64,000 bases of DNA from Adiantum capillus-veneris (Eukaryota; Streptophyta; Polypodiopsida; Polypodiales; Pteridaceae), in contig CM043970.1 of NCBI GenBank assembly GCA_014529385.2, positions 45,288,279 to 45,352,278 of the forward strand, in the 5' to 3' direction. The notes beneath the pieces are model-generated. The model made no database searches. It saw nothing but the letters and a program-made list of their open reading frames with translations, and was not told where the DNA came from. Position numbers and translations under genes: made by a program. Positions 46,131 to 57,832 of this stretch are shown here, piece by piece (the first letter of the stretch is position 1; each line of letters starts with the position of its first letter).

Positions 46131-48121
46131 TCAAGTCACTGTGGGTTCCATCTGAAAGGCTTCAAGATACAATTGCAATAGCTGAGGTGAATCAACCAAT
46201 TCAGAGTCTTCCATCCAGTTGGCATCTAACGATGGATAGTTTTTGAACTTCACGAAATAGCGTCTTGCAACTTTTCCTCTAACCTTTCTTTCTTTATGTG
46301 CCAATATCTGTTCAGGAACAAGGATTTCATCCAATTCTTCCACTTCGGGTTGTTCCTCATCAAGCATATTCTCTGGCACATCACCAACAAAGGGCCTTAG
46401 AAGGCTGACATGAAAAGCATTATGTATTTTTCAGCCTTCAGGTAGCTTTAACCTGTAAGCTACATCGTTGATCTTTTGTGAAATCTGAAAAGGACCATAA
46501 TATCGCATACTGAGCTTAGGAAACGAGCGTTCCTTGCCTTTCCTTTTCCTTAACCTGGCCTTTTCAAAGCGCAAAAGTACCCAATCACCAAGTGAAAATA
46601 CAAGTTCACGACGGTGACGATCAACAGCTTTCTTTTGCTTAGACTGAGTCTTCTCAAGAGCAATCTTTATCTTCCTGTATGTTTCATCCATATCTTGCAC
46701 ATACTTGTCTGCCTCAAATATCTTGTCCTTAGTCTGCAAAATGGGCGGGACTTTCTTTCCTCCTTCCACTATCTCAAATGGTGCCTTGCCTGTTGACGTA
46801 TGCACAGTGTTATTGTAAGCATATTCAACCAATGGGAGATGGTGTTCCCAAGTTGCCTTTCGCTCTGAGACATAACATTTGAGCAGGTCCAAGACAGTAG
46901 AATTTGCCTCTTCTGACTGTCCATCGGTTTGCGGATGAAACGAAGAGAGAACTTGAGCGTAGTGCCCATGTTCTCCAACAATGCCTTCCAGAAAAGACTT
47001 GTCATACGTGGATCCTTGTCACTGACAATTGATTGAGGCATCCCCTGATATTTAAAGATATTGCTCATGAATATCTTGGCCATGTGTTCTGGCTTTATCT
47101 TCTTCCTCACAGGAATGAAATGGGCCTGCTTACTGAACCTACAAATGATAGTCCAAATCCCATCATTTCCTGTTTGCGTCCTTGGAAGATCAAAGATAAA
47201 GTCCATTGCTATACTTTCCCATGGCCTATCAGGGATCGGCAATGGCTACAACAATCTCGGTTGCTTTTGTCTGTCAAATTTGACTTTTTGGCATACTAAG
47301 CATGATCTTATAAATGTGTCAACATCTTGACGCAAAGCTGGCCAATAGAAGAATGTCTCAACCCCTTTCACTGTCGCATCAATTCCACGATGCCCAGCAT
47401 AAGGTGGAGCATGACTTTCCATCAAAATCTTTGGCCGTAATTGTTTAGTAACGCATAACTTTCCATGCATCATGAGAAAGTCGTTCTTAAGCATATAGTG
47501 CTCATGATGTTGCCCATCAACAAGCTGGTCATAGATCCTTGCAAAATCTGAATCTTCAGCATATTGTGTCTTGATTTCGTCTAGTTCACAATGGTATGGA
47601 ATTGACACTGTTGAAATTTGGGGCTTTCGTGACAACGCATCAGCCACCACGTTCTTTTTCCCTTGCACATGCACAATCTGAAAATGGAACATTGACAAGA
47701 TGTTTGCCCATCGCATGTGCTTCTCAGACAACTTCGTCTGTGTAAGAAAATATCGCAAGGTTTGATGATCCGTTTGGACAACAAAATCAGCCCCTAGCAA
47801 ATAGTGTTTCCAACTAGTGAGAGCATGAATGACTGCCAGCAATTCTTTCTCATAGACTTGCAAGTTCCTTTCAGTCTTCAAAAGAATTCTGCTCTTATAT
47901 GCGACTACTCGGCCATTCTGCATTAGAACTGCACCAAGACTATGGCCACACGCATCACATTGAACCACAAAAGGTTTAGAAAGATCTGGCAAAATAATTA
48001 CCGGATCTGAAGTCAGCTTCTCTTTCAAGTGTTTGAACGCTAAAATTTCCTTGGCTGTCCACTTGAAAGTAACTCCTTTTCCTTGCAGTGCATGGAGTGG
48101 AGAAGCAATCTCAACAAAATT
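46131..48121 (-). pseudogene. Chromovirus pol, C-terminal part: RNase H, integrase, chromodomain
   Basis: This continues the gag-pol frame after TGA 48124-48122. RNase H lies around 48000-47700 (VQCDACGHSLGAVL, then QTDHQTLRYF). The integrase H2C2 finger ends in SCLVCQKVKFDRQK. A TAG at 47248-47246 stands where Gln is expected before PLPIPDRPW. The integrase core has MDFIFDLP and VSDKDPR; a frameshift near 46950 precedes HPQTDGQSEEAN, which carries the catalytic Glu. The C-terminal integrase domain ends at LPEG followed by TGA, probably from Trp. The chromodomain (46379-46131) contains RRYFVKFKNYP and LDANWME, the usual hydrophobic and acidic pattern. Confidence 0.9.
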
Positions 48122-51121
48122 TCAGATGAACCTCCTGTAATAGGAACATAAGCCTAGAAAGCTTCGAATGTCATGTATGGACTTCAAGTCTGGCCATGAC
48201 CTAATTGCTTCCACTTTAGCGGGATCCATGCGTACCCCATCCTTTGAAACAATGTGCCCAAGGAAGTCAATCTCTTGCAAAAAGAACTCACTTTTCTTCG
48301 CATTAATGAGTAGCCTATTCTTGCGTAGCTCATTGAAAACTGTGGTCAAGTGATCCCCATGCTCCTCTTCAGACTTTGAGTAGACAATCATGTCATCAAA
48401 GAAGGTACCCACGAAGTTTCTATGTGGTCTAAAAATTCTGTCCATCATTCTATTAAATGTGGCAGGAGCATTTGTGAGACCAAATGGCATGACAAGAAAC
48501 TCATAGGGACCAAATGTTTTCCTGAACGCAGTCTTATGGACATCTTCTGGTCTAATGCGTATCTGATGATACCCGCTCTTCAGGTCTATTCTTGTAAACA
48601 ATGACGCTCCCTCAAGCCGATCAAGAATGTCATCTATCCTCGGTATGGGGAACCTGTTCTTGATGGTATTCTTATTCAAGGCGCGATAGTCAATGCACAT
48701 GCGCCATGAACCATCCTTCTTCTGCATTAAGAGTACAGGCGAACAAAAAGGGGATGAACTGGGCTGAATCAGCCCCTTCTCTAAAAGCTCGTTGACCTGA
48801 CCCATAATCTCTTTCTGCTGGGCTGCACTAACCCTGTATGGTGGTCTATTCGGTGGACTAGAACCTGGCACAAGATCTATAGTATGATCCTCAGGTCTCT
48901 CAGGAGGTAACTCCCCTGGCAAAGAGTCCGAAAAACAATCACTGAAACCACTCAAAAAAGTTGACCTGTCTTTATCTAAGGTAGACAAATTAGATACAAC
49001 TTGAGGTACTCCTTTTGCAAAGATCAAGTACGTAGAAAGATGATTCTTTATTACAGATGAAGTAGCAGAAGCAGAAACAACTGGAACAGACTCGCCTTTA
49101 AGCTTTACATCAAGGACATGAGTCTTTCCTCTATGTACAAGGGTAATCTTTTTGTTGTAAGTATCCACCATAGCATGCAACCTGTAACACCATGGGATAC
49201 CCAATAACACATCACAGCCCTCAAGCGGCATAATATGAAATTCTTCCGCATCCACATAGCTCTGAATGTGCAGACGAAGCTTTCCCAGAATGGGAGTAAC
49301 AGGCTCTGAATGTCCTGGGCATGCCAAACCTGCTTCGCCTGTCATACCCATCTCCTCTGCACGAATGCCCAACTTTGATGCCAATTCTGGTGATATGAAA
49401 TTTGCACGGGCTCCTGGATCAAAGAAAACCAGCATTGTTTGGTCTCTAACTTTGCCCCAAGCTCTGCACAGCTCCGTGGCATTTGTGTTTGGCTGATCTC
49501 CAACCAAATCTGGAACAAGTCCTGCACTCGGCTTTGGCTTCTTCCCTTTATGGTCTGACTTGTCATCCTTATCCTGTGACTTCTTCTGTGGGCACTCATT
49601 TGCAAAGTGTCCTTCCTGTTCACAAATGTAGCATTTCTTGGCCTCCCTAAGAGCTTTCCTTTCTTGAAAAGTTTTGCCAGAAAAATGCCTTTTTTGTCCT
49701 TGTCCTTGTTCCGAAGAAGATTTAGACTGCTTCTTGGACGTATCAGCTTCTTCAGTGGAGGGCTTCTTTGCAGGAGACTCAGAAGGCTTTGCTGCAACAT
49801 TGCCCTTGGCTGAAAACTGTTTGCCCTGGGCCCCTTTCTTGTGGCTATTAAATCCATCGGAATCTCCCTTCGACAGATTGTTGGCCACTCTTGCATTCTC
49901 TATCAATTGAAACACATTCATGACAGTAGTCTTTGTGCAGTAGTCCTTGATTTTCTTGGGCAATCTGCAACAGTACTTCTCAATTTGTTCTGACAAAGGC
50001 ACAAACCTGTAAGAGGTGATTGGCAACAGTGCGGCCCAAAACCGTTTATTGTACTCTTCCAGATTCGCACACTGTTTGGCATTCAACTCGTGCCATTCCG
50101 TCATCACATCCACTTCAAAAGTGTTTGTCAACCATGCAGGCACAAAAAGTTGTTTGAATTGGACCCACGTTGTTGGGGCTTGACCTTGGTTCAACAATGC
50201 GGTCCACCATTGAAGCGCATTCCCTTTCAAGAAAGTGGCAGCCTTGCGTATCTTTGAAGATTCTGTGAAGTTGCCTCCAGCATAAGCTGCATCGAACTGC
50301 TGTATGAAGGTCAAAGCCTTTAATTGGTCCTCAGTTCCTCTGAAAGTTTCAAACTTCACTCCCTGCCCACCTTCCTTGTAATCCCTAGGCTGACTCAAAG
50401 GAGCCACATTATCATAAACAGGTGCCTGTAACAGTGGTGCTCCATGAGTGTTCATTCCAGCACTCGCATCAACTGTTTTCCCTGTCATATCTGCATTTTG
50501 TACGTATGGCTGCGAAAAACTAGCCATACCAAATTGTGTTCCAGGCACTCGAAACTGGCCATAGGCACCCTGAAAACCTGGTTGGACACCCATGTTCGTG
50601 TACATAGGGTTACCCATGCCTGTTTGCATTGTCCCGAACACATTCCCTGGCATATAACCTGTGGAAGGTCCAGCCATAGCTTGAAACACTGAACCACCTC
50701 CAAAATAACCAGGATAAGTATTAGGTAATGGAAGGGATTGACGCATAGCCTGTTCATTGCTCCCTTGACCATTCACAAACGGTTCCTGTCCAGCTAAAGC
50801 AAGTTGCTTTGGATCATTGGACACCGCTAGTTGCTCAACCACATGGGCTTTCCCTCGAGCATCATGAGTCCTCTGAGCATTGGAAATCTCCTTTTCCTGC
50901 ATCGGCTCAGTCATGCCTTGTGTAGGAGGCTGAAAACCCTGTGTCGAAGCCTGTAAGAATTCCTGCATCCTTGGGTTGTTAGCCAACTGCTGAAACATGT
51001 CCATGCAACAACGCAATTGAGTTCTAAACAACTTGTCCTCTTCTTGAAGAGTTGAAGGAATTTTCTCTGTGCCATGTGAGGAAGATCCCTCTTCAGGTAC
51101 TTGGTCTCTCTTCTCTGCCAT
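48122..51121 (-). CDS. Chromovirus gag-protease-reverse transcriptase
   Basis: A 999-codon frame from the ATG at 51121 (an upstream extension to 51151 lacks ATG). Residues 1-250 are Gln/Gly/Met-rich. The gag domain follows around residues 270-420 (AATFLKGNALQWWTALL), then a zinc knuckle CYICEQEGHFANEC near residue 510. The protease has FFDPGARANFISPEL, with the DPGA variant of the usual DSGA. The RT has RMCIDYRALNK, LFTRIDLKSGYHQIR, FGLTNAPATF and FFDDMIVYS, so the catalytic Asp pair is intact. The frame ends at a TGA after SYYRRFI, where the older gypsy continues RFIANLSQ. One stop thus separates RT from RNase H. Confidence 0.9.
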   Translation of the reverse strand: MAEKRDQVPEEGSSSHGTEKIPSTLQEEDKLFRTQLRCCMDMFQQLANNPRMQEFLQASTQGFQPPTQGMTEPMQEKEISNAQRTHDARGKAHVVEQLAVSNDPKQLALAGQEPFVNGQGSNEQAMRQSLPLPNTYPGYFGGGSVFQAMAGPSTGYMPGNVFGTMQTGMGNPMYTNMGVQPGFQGAYGQFRVPGTQFGMASFSQPYVQNADMTGKTVDASAGMNTHGAPLLQAPVYDNVAPLSQPRDYKEGGQGVKFETFRGTEDQLKALTFIQQFDAAYAGGNFTESSKIRKAATFLKGNALQWWTALLNQGQAPTTWVQFKQLFVPAWLTNTFEVDVMTEWHELNAKQCANLEEYNKRFWAALLPITSYRFVPLSEQIEKYCCRLPKKIKDYCTKTTVMNVFQLIENARVANNLSKGDSDGFNSHKKGAQGKQFSAKGNVAAKPSESPAKKPSTEEADTSKKQSKSSSEQGQGQKRHFSGKTFQERKALREAKKCYICEQEGHFANECPQKKSQDKDDKSDHKGKKPKPSAGLVPDLVGDQPNTNATELCRAWGKVRDQTMLVFFDPGARANFISPELASKLGIRAEEMGMTGEAGLACPGHSEPVTPILGKLRLHIQSYVDAEEFHIMPLEGCDVLLGIPWCYRLHAMVDTYNKKITLVHRGKTHVLDVKLKGESVPVVSASATSSVIKNHLSTYLIFAKGVPQVVSNLSTLDKDRSTFLSGFSDCFSDSLPGELPPERPEDHTIDLVPGSSPPNRPPYRVSAAQQKEIMGQVNELLEKGLIQPSSSPFCSPVLLMQKKDGSWRMCIDYRALNKNTIKNRFPIPRIDDILDRLEGASLFTRIDLKSGYHQIRIRPEDVHKTAFRKTFGPYEFLVMPFGLTNAPATFNRMMDRIFRPHRNFVGTFFDDMIVYSKSEEEHGDHLTTVFNELRKNRLLINAKKSEFFLQEIDFLGHIVSKDGVRMDPAKVEAIRSWPDLKSIHDIRSFLGLCSYYRRFI

Positions 51122-51183
51122 ATCGACAAGCTCTGTGTTGCTTTCACCCACAACAATCCTTTTTGAAGAAAAAGTGACTATTC

Positions 51184-51197
51184 CGTCGATGGAACCA
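51184..51197 (-). promoter_or_regulatory. Putative primer-binding site of the chromovirus
   Basis: The minus strand reads TGGTTCCATCGACG directly after the 5' LTR. The TGG start fits a tRNA 3' complement; the tRNA is not identified. Confidence 0.65.
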
Positions 51198-52636
51198 TAT
51201 AACCGGCCTATACAACGTAGAGGGCGGTACTATTTCAATTACCTGTAAACTTTACACAGAGCACTGAGAAGGGAAGAGAACACAGTTGCGTCCAACGACT
51301 AGAATGTCACTGCGCACACGAGACCGACACCCTGTAGGCTCCAAAGACTGGCGCCCCTTTCGGTATTTCTTTAATTTAGAGAGAGAGAATTACAAAAAGA
51401 GAGTCCCTGGAAGATAACACCTGCATCCAGCTAGTACGCTCCAGATTCGGCAGAATTTTGGCAGCATAACGGTACCGAAATTAATCCGAATCAGTTTCCA
51501 AGCTCAGGACTCTATCCCACTGGCGTTATCCCTCAGTCGGGAGCACAAAACAGTAAATTCCAGATCGCTGTAATTTCTGGTTCAGTCCTGTTTTTGACCT
51601 GATTTGGGCACATGACGGTCCCTACACTCTTCCCTGCACCTTGGGCTTGGTGCCCCTTGATTCTGGAAGCATCTCGGGCACAAAACAGTTTCAAAACAGA
51701 GTAAAAACAGCGAGCAAACAGTGCTGAATTTACTGCGCAATCGAGAGGTTATCACCCTCTCGTGGACCTGCTTTGGTGCAGCAACTAGCTACACCGGTTC
51801 CTTTGCAAAGAGGCTCTTGCCTCGGCATGAAAGCATATTTCTCCACAGCTGTACATAGGTCAAATGAGAAGCCCACTAGTGGGGCATAACATACTGTACG
51901 TAGGGGAGAAAGAGAGCAGTATGTAGCGTGCGGGGCATCACTCCCGTCACCATACTGTGCATAGAGAGCAAGGTAAGCATTCCATAGCTTCTGTACCTGC
52001 TACAATCCACCTGAGGCTGAAAATGGCGCCCCCTTTGTTGATATGCAGCTCGTTTTTGCCTCCCAGAGTGGCAGAATCGCTCACAGGCTGACACGTCGCC
52101 CAATTTCCGAGTTTGGGCTTTCGCTGCTAAAAATATCTCAACTGGTGCGTCAGTTGACTTGGCAGCAGAGCAATAAAATGTTCCCCTTGTCATTCCAGAG
52201 CTAATGACGCGAACACATTTTCCGGTCAAAAATAGCAGTTCCCTAAATTTTAGGAGATGCTTCCATGGCGTCCCTATCGGTCTCCTGATCATCATTGAAG
52301 ACTACCATTTGACCAACATCTACAATGTGGGTTAATTTACTAGCCCCTTTCAACTTATAAAGTTGCAGTGACTTGACGAGTGGCCCAAATTCCAGTTTGG
52401 CGCACACGAGCTTCCATACTCATCAGAATTCAGTGCTAACTGGCCCGGGCAGTCCCTGTCTGACCGACCTAGATCCCCAATGTGAGAAACCCATTTGGCT
52501 GCAGCCGTTTCACACTGGCCATGCAATGTCCACTTGCACCTTTTCAAGGGTTTTGGGAGAAACAAGTAAAAATAAAATAAATATATCTAATACTTATTTA
52601 CGGAAGGCAACAGGAAAAATACACCTCCTGGTGACA
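51198..52636 (-). repeat. 5' LTR of the chromovirus
   Basis: 1439 bp, minus orientation, followed on the plus strand by the target duplication TTGGA. It closely resembles 44332-45821. Confidence 0.95.
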
Positions 52637-52641
52637 TTGGA

Positions 52642-53902
52642 TGCTGAAAACGCAAGGGAAATTCGACTTGGATTTGCAACTAGCTGGCGATAAAGGGCTG
52701 ATTCTGCTGCGGCTGAAACACAGTGATCGTGGCTGAAAATGCAGGAATATGGGCTGAGAAACGCTGGTGTTGAGGCTTCAAACGCTGATGTGCACTGATG
52801 ATGGAAATCGTTGAGGCTGAAAAAATGCTGAGTACTGCAGGTTCTGAAAACGCTGAATTGGTGCTACTAATGGCGCTTGGTATTGATGGGTGCTTTCTTG
52901 TTGAGAGAAGTAGTGACCCCCAAGGTCACTTATATAGGACTTTAATGCTGGGTCGAGCAGTCCCACTTTGGGCCCCCACGACCTTGAAGTAATGAAAGCT
53001 AAAATGTCACTTATTAATAAGTTGGAGAACTATTAATAAGAGGTGCATCGCATGCAATTATTACCTAGGCTTGATACTAATGATGCTGTATGGGAACACT
53101 CCCCAGTGCCTACACCAAGCAGATATTGCTTGTGCTCATGTGCAATCAGAGGGTATGCAGCTACTCTAAAGTGTTTGAGCATGCACGTCCTGCGTACAGG
53201 CACACAAGGGTGCCAGAACTAGGCTGTCCTAAAGCCTAGAAGTAGGAGTTATCTTGTCCACATACACATAGGGCTAGATGTGCACGTGAAAATGTACTCT
53301 TTGGGCTGGTATCTTGGAAGTTGGTGTGTGACCCCTCTATGAGTGGGGGTGGGTGGCAATGGGGTAGCTCTTTGAAAGAAGTTCGTGTAAGCTGTGTGAC
53401 TGTCTTCACTATTGTGTGTGGGTGATCGGAGGAGTCTCCCTATGTCTCTCAACCTCTAGTACTAAGCAACCCAATTGTCTTGACTCTTTGGTCTCTCGAC
53501 TCCTCGTTTTCCAGCCCACATCCACATATCTTGCATGTCCTTCGCATACATAGTGCTCCTGGTTATCCATCCCACGTCCAATGTCCTTTGGTCTCTGTGA
53601 ATCTCAATGTCTAGTAATGTGAGATGAGACTCAGAGCTATCCAATCGCCACTCTAGCAGTATGTGGCATATATGTATCCATGTATCATGGCCTTTCGATG
53701 AAGCCATTTCCTAGAGTAGTCATGAAGTGCTTTTTATTATACTTCATCTTTGATGAAAGAGGCTTTGAACAAATTGTTTCATCCACAAGTGGAAGTGCTC
53801 CCTCATTCTGTGGATGAAATGAATTGTCTAAAAAGAGAGCCTCCTCTACCATGGGCATTGTGGCTAGCTCCGCTATGATAATGTTATGTGGGAGATCATC
53901 AT
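52642..53902. other. Gene-free stretch
   Basis: The first 250 bases carry several GGCTGAAAA/GCTGAAAACGC words, a possible eroded repeat. Nothing else is recognisable, and no ETFQO exon is seen. Confidence 0.4.
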
Positions 53903-54093
53903 TGTTAAAGTTTAGGGATCTCAAGTAAACTGTCCAATGTGATCCCATTATTTAGTTTGGCTTTTAGGCATATATTATACTTATTTTTCAAAGTCTTGGG
54001 TAGGGCAATTTACTAGGATTGCTATATAAGCAACCCCTTGCCTCCATTGTATACACATTCAATTATTCATTGCCAAGGTTAATTGGTTCAGGA

Positions 54094-54189
<96 letters not shown>

Positions 54190-54234
54190 CTCACTCCCCT
54201 TGGTCTCTACGCTTCGGCATCGTCGACTTTGACA
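53903..54234 (+). repeat. 5' LTR of the ATCAT element
   Basis: Contains a TATA box and a CT tract (54094-54186). Confidence 0.9.
54023..54029 (+). promoter_or_regulatory. TATA box in LTR
   Basis: TATATAA in the context GCTATATAAGCAACCCC, conserved in the 3' LTR (56674-56680). It lies about 70 bases before the CT tract, which would then be at or just after the transcription start. Confidence 0.65.
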
Positions 54235-54246
54235 TGGTATCAGAGC
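54235..54246 (+). promoter_or_regulatory. Primer-binding site (initiator tRNA-Met type)
   Basis: TGGTATCAGAGC directly after the LTR. Confidence 0.9.
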
Positions 54247-54426
54247 TACTCTCCTTGAAGGCCTTGGCGTGGAGGAGTAGCCCGGAGAAGAGCAAAGAGG
54301 AGAAGAAGCCCGCGAGGAGTCGAAGGTCTTCAGTCGCTGTCCATCGCTGTTGCTTGCAGCGTTTTGCTCAGTCGCTGCCCATTACTGTTGTGCATCGGCG
54401 CTGGACCCCTCTATCTGCGAGCCTTT

Positions 54427-55070
54427 TAAAACGCAGTCCCTATCTGACAGTGTCTCCCCCTTGCGGCCCTATGCCGGTTTCATTGTGTCCCCTTGTGTCT
54501 TGCGTTTTGAGACGCGCCTTCTCAATGGTGCCCTGTCAACGGCGCCCCTGCTCCTCCCTTCGCGTTTTGAAACGCTGTGTTGACAGGCTAAGCAAGGCAA
54601 AGGCAACGGCGCCCTGCCCCCTCTCCTCTTGCCAGCGATGCTCTCTCCCATGCATTTTGAAACGCTGCCTGGCAGCACGTGCTAAGCGGATTCCCTCCTT
54701 GCCAGTGATGTGTTGAAACGTTGCTCCCTTGCCTTGCTTAATGGTGACCCTCCATCCAATCCAGCGTGAAACGCTTCGCCAAGGCAAGAGCCCACAGTAG
54801 GCCTGCGTTTTGAAACGCTGCGTTGACAGCGGCTAGGCAACGCAAAGGCAACAACGCCCTGTCCCCTCTACTCCTGCTGGCGGTGCTCTCTCCCATGCAT
54901 TTTGAAGCGCTGCTTGGCAGCATGTGCTAAGCGGCTTCCCTCCTTGCTAGCGGTGTGTTGAAACGCTGCTCCCTTGCCTTGCTTAACGGTGACCCTCCAT
55001 CCAATCCAGCGTTTTGAAACGCTGCGCCAAGGCAAGAGCCCACAGTAGGCCAGCGTTTTGAAATGCTAGG
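54427..55070 (+). repeat. Tandem 244-bp units with near-palindromes GCGTTTTGAAACGC
   Basis: Two units of about 244 bp (from 54562 and 54806) plus a partial third. Each unit contains CCATGCATTTTGAA(A/G)CGCTGC, GTGTTGAAACG(T/C)TGCTCCC and CCATCCAATCCAGCG. Counting variants, eleven GCGTTTTGAAACGC-like near-palindromes occur between 54427 and 55065. Confidence 0.85.
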
Positions 55071-56552
55071 CGAGTGGCCTAGCTTGGCGACAGTTTGGAG
55101 CGGAGAAGAAGTGTAGCAGCCTAGTCTTGGAGCGGCTTCGTGCCAATTGAGGACTTGAGGAGGTTTGGAGCAGTTTTGGGAGCGCCCTATTTGCTACACT
55201 TTGCGGAGCAGATTGGGATTTGTGCGGCCACACTTTGGCCTGTGAAAGGCGGATTGAGGTGCGGATTGGGAGATGAAGAGCGGGAAATTGGAGTTGAAAA
55301 GGCGGATTGTGGAGCAATTTGGCATAAGCCATGGAACGAATTGACATCGGCCTGAATGGAACTCTTAGCCCTTGCTATGCACAGTTTATTGTGGAGCTTT
55401 GGATTTGTTCGAGGCCTACCATAGGGCAAACGTGCGAAGCGGCTATTGGTGACAGAGTTTCGGATTTCAGAGATGGATAGCAGATTGTCGGAGCCCATTG
55501 TAGGGGAGTTCCCTTTGCGGTGGAGGTGAATCGGCTTGGATCTTTTTCGGCTTGGTTTGTACGGCCATTTTTTGGAGTGCGAGAAGGTACCCGATTATCA
55601 GATCTTGCAACTGCTATATGTCCTACCTTGCTCGAGGCGCGACGACATCGACCAAAGACAACCAAAAGCTATGGATAACGGATTGTCAACCATCCATTTA
55701 ACGGCCTATGCACCGGCTCAGTTCTCAAGGAACCTGACAAATTGTTTGGCTCGAGTTTGTGAAGTCAAAAGCAAATGGCAGAGTTCACTAGAGGATAGCG
55801 GCAAAGGTCAGTTGGACAAGGATGGCAATACCAGTACTCAGTTAGCTGCCTCGGTACCCGGGAGGTACGACCACAATCATGATTGTGATTCGACGCTTTG
55901 TTTGGCTCGAGAGTTTGAATCCAAAGGCAAAAGTAGGAACTCATAGATAGACAAGGACAAAGGCAAGCTGGACAGAGATTACGGTAATAAAGATTTGATA
56001 GAGGAGATCGACATGGCACTTGTGGCGGTGGCCACAATGGCCTCGACGTGACAGGTGTCACCACTAGCTTCAGCCAGAGAGAGGCTTGTGAGTGGCAAAG
56101 AGGGGCAAGTACTGCTCCCTATTATTAATTTGGACCCTTGGGTTGGAGTTTAAGTTATTGGTGTTTGGACCCGTCGGTCGGAGTTCAATGCAGATGCATC
56201 TGGCAGGAACCAATCAGACGTCTAAAACACTATGAATGGGCGCGCCAATTCATTGTTGGTTAGATTATGGACAGGATGTGTTCCAATAGTTCATTATCTT
56301 GGAGTTTTATAGTTTGGACGTGATGTGTTCACAGTTCACGAATGGGGATTATTGGACGTAGTATGGTCTATAGTTCAAAGTTTCTGCAAAGGCAACCGAT
56401 GCTCAAGATGGCATTACGGAAGGTACAAAGTTGAGGGGAGCAACAGTGAACACCAAGGTGTATCCAGTTGGTGGCCACTACTGGGGTGTCCATGGTAGCT
56501 TCTTCATCGACTTGGTCTCACTATTGATGTCCACTATGAGCTGCAGAGAGGG
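55071..56552 (+). other. Interior of the ATCAT element
   Basis: It has no recognised domain. A 136-codon frame at 55536-55946 is open but matches nothing I know and lacks retroelement motifs. GGAGCGG/GGCGGATTG words recur at 55090-55320. Confidence 0.4.
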
Positions 56553-56747
56553 TGTTAAAAGTTTAGGCATCTCAAGTGAACTGCCCAATGTGATCCCATT
56601 ATTTAGTTTGGCTTTCAGGTATTTATTTTACTTATTTGTCAGAGTCTTGGGTAGGGCAATTCACTGGGAGTGCTATATAAGCAACCCCTTGCCTCCATTG
56701 TATACACATTTCAGTTATTCATTGCCAAGGTTGATTGGTTCAGGAGA

Positions 56748-56797
<50 letters not shown>

Positions 56798-56848
56798 TGC
56801 GTGCTCACTCCCCTTGGTCTCTACGCTTCCGCATCGTCGACTTTGACA
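56553..56848 (+). repeat. 3' LTR of the ATCAT element
   Basis: Pairs with 53903-54234; CT tract at 56746-56798. Confidence 0.9.
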
Positions 56849-56853
56849 ATCAT

Positions 56854-57668
56854 GACCTGTGGTCTCTCAATTTGTGTCCATCTATAAGTCCACGTGCCCA
56901 AATTGTAGTTGCATACATCATTGCAAGGGGAACTAAGGTATCAAAAAGTCACCTCTTTGTGCAGGGATCTCGGAAATGTGCCCGATGATAGTGGCGCTCA
57001 AGCATCGCTAGCAACGACTTGTGGAGTTTATGAAGGTAACTCCAAGGCATAAAAATGAGTCTACTACCTCGACCCACCCTCCAACTAGTGTGAATAGGGC
57101 TGTACTCCTGCATTGTCTAGATGTATATAAAATAAGAACCTTGGTCTTTCCAAGGTTTGAGGTGTGTTCAAAAATCATCTAAAGCTTGTAGATGGAGCTG
57201 GAGTCCCTTCTATAATAGAAGAACAAATTCAGCGTATAACATATATGAACTGGAGTACTTACTGTCACAGTTGTGATGGTGTGACATACTAACTTAAAAG
57301 GACCTATCAAAGCACTGAAAGTGGCCAATTGCAAGTGCACCAGGTTGAAACCTCAAGATATGATGGCATGGCACCTGTACAGATATCTTGGAATTCGCGA
57401 TGGATTTTTAAGGACAATATAGAAATCCTGGATTTTTAGGGATTTGCCTTGTGGATGCTAGATTTTCATATTTGATGCTTGTTGGCCTTGGGCCTTTTTA
57501 TATGAGCCTTGGGGACCCTCTTTGGTAATCTACAATGCGCAGATTACAAAGGAGGTGCTCCTCGACAGTTCTACTTTGTGATCATCAAGAAAGAAAGAAA
57601 TACGAAAAGGGGCACCAGGCTTTGGGGCTAGTGCATCTGGAAGCGGAACTCTGCCGCTTCTTGTTGAC

Positions 57669-57699
<31 letters not shown>

Positions 57700-57832
57700 C
57701 AGTTCAGTTTGTTGCATTGTTTGTTTGTGTGTTGCTATTGATTTGTTGCTTGGGTGTTGAACTGTGTTATAGTGGTATTAGCGCTTAGACGATTCTTCTA
57801 CTACGAAGGATCTGATCCGACCTCTACAACAC
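56854..57832. other. Gene-free stretch
   Basis: No gene or element recognised; CT tract at 57671-57700. Confidence 0.4.

Larger units (their letters stand above)
44332..52636 (-). mobile_element. Complete Ty3/gypsy chromovirus, inactivated
   Basis: LTRs at 44332-45821 and 51198-52636 are flanked by a perfect target duplication TTGGA (44327-44331 and 52637-52641). On the minus strand the order is 5' LTR, primer-like site, gag, protease, RT, RNase H, integrase, chromodomain, polypurine tract, 3' LTR, all as expected for a chromovirus. The coding frame has in-frame stops TGA (48122), TAG (47246) and TGA (about 46431), and one frameshift near 46950. It sits in the proposed ETFQO intron, antisense to that gene. 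Confidence 0.95.
53903..56848 (+). mobile_element. Non-autonomous LTR element, ATCAT target duplication
   Basis: LTRs of 332 bp (53903-54234) and 296 bp (56553-56848) begin TGTTAAA and end TTTGACA. Most of their length difference is in a CT tract. A perfect target duplication ATCAT flanks them (53898-53902 and 56849-56853). The Copia-type primer site follows the 5' LTR at once, and a purine stretch GCAGAGAGGG precedes the 3' LTR. The 2.3-kb interior has no gag, protease, RT or integrase motif. It must rely on another Copia element for enzymes. Confidence 0.9.
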
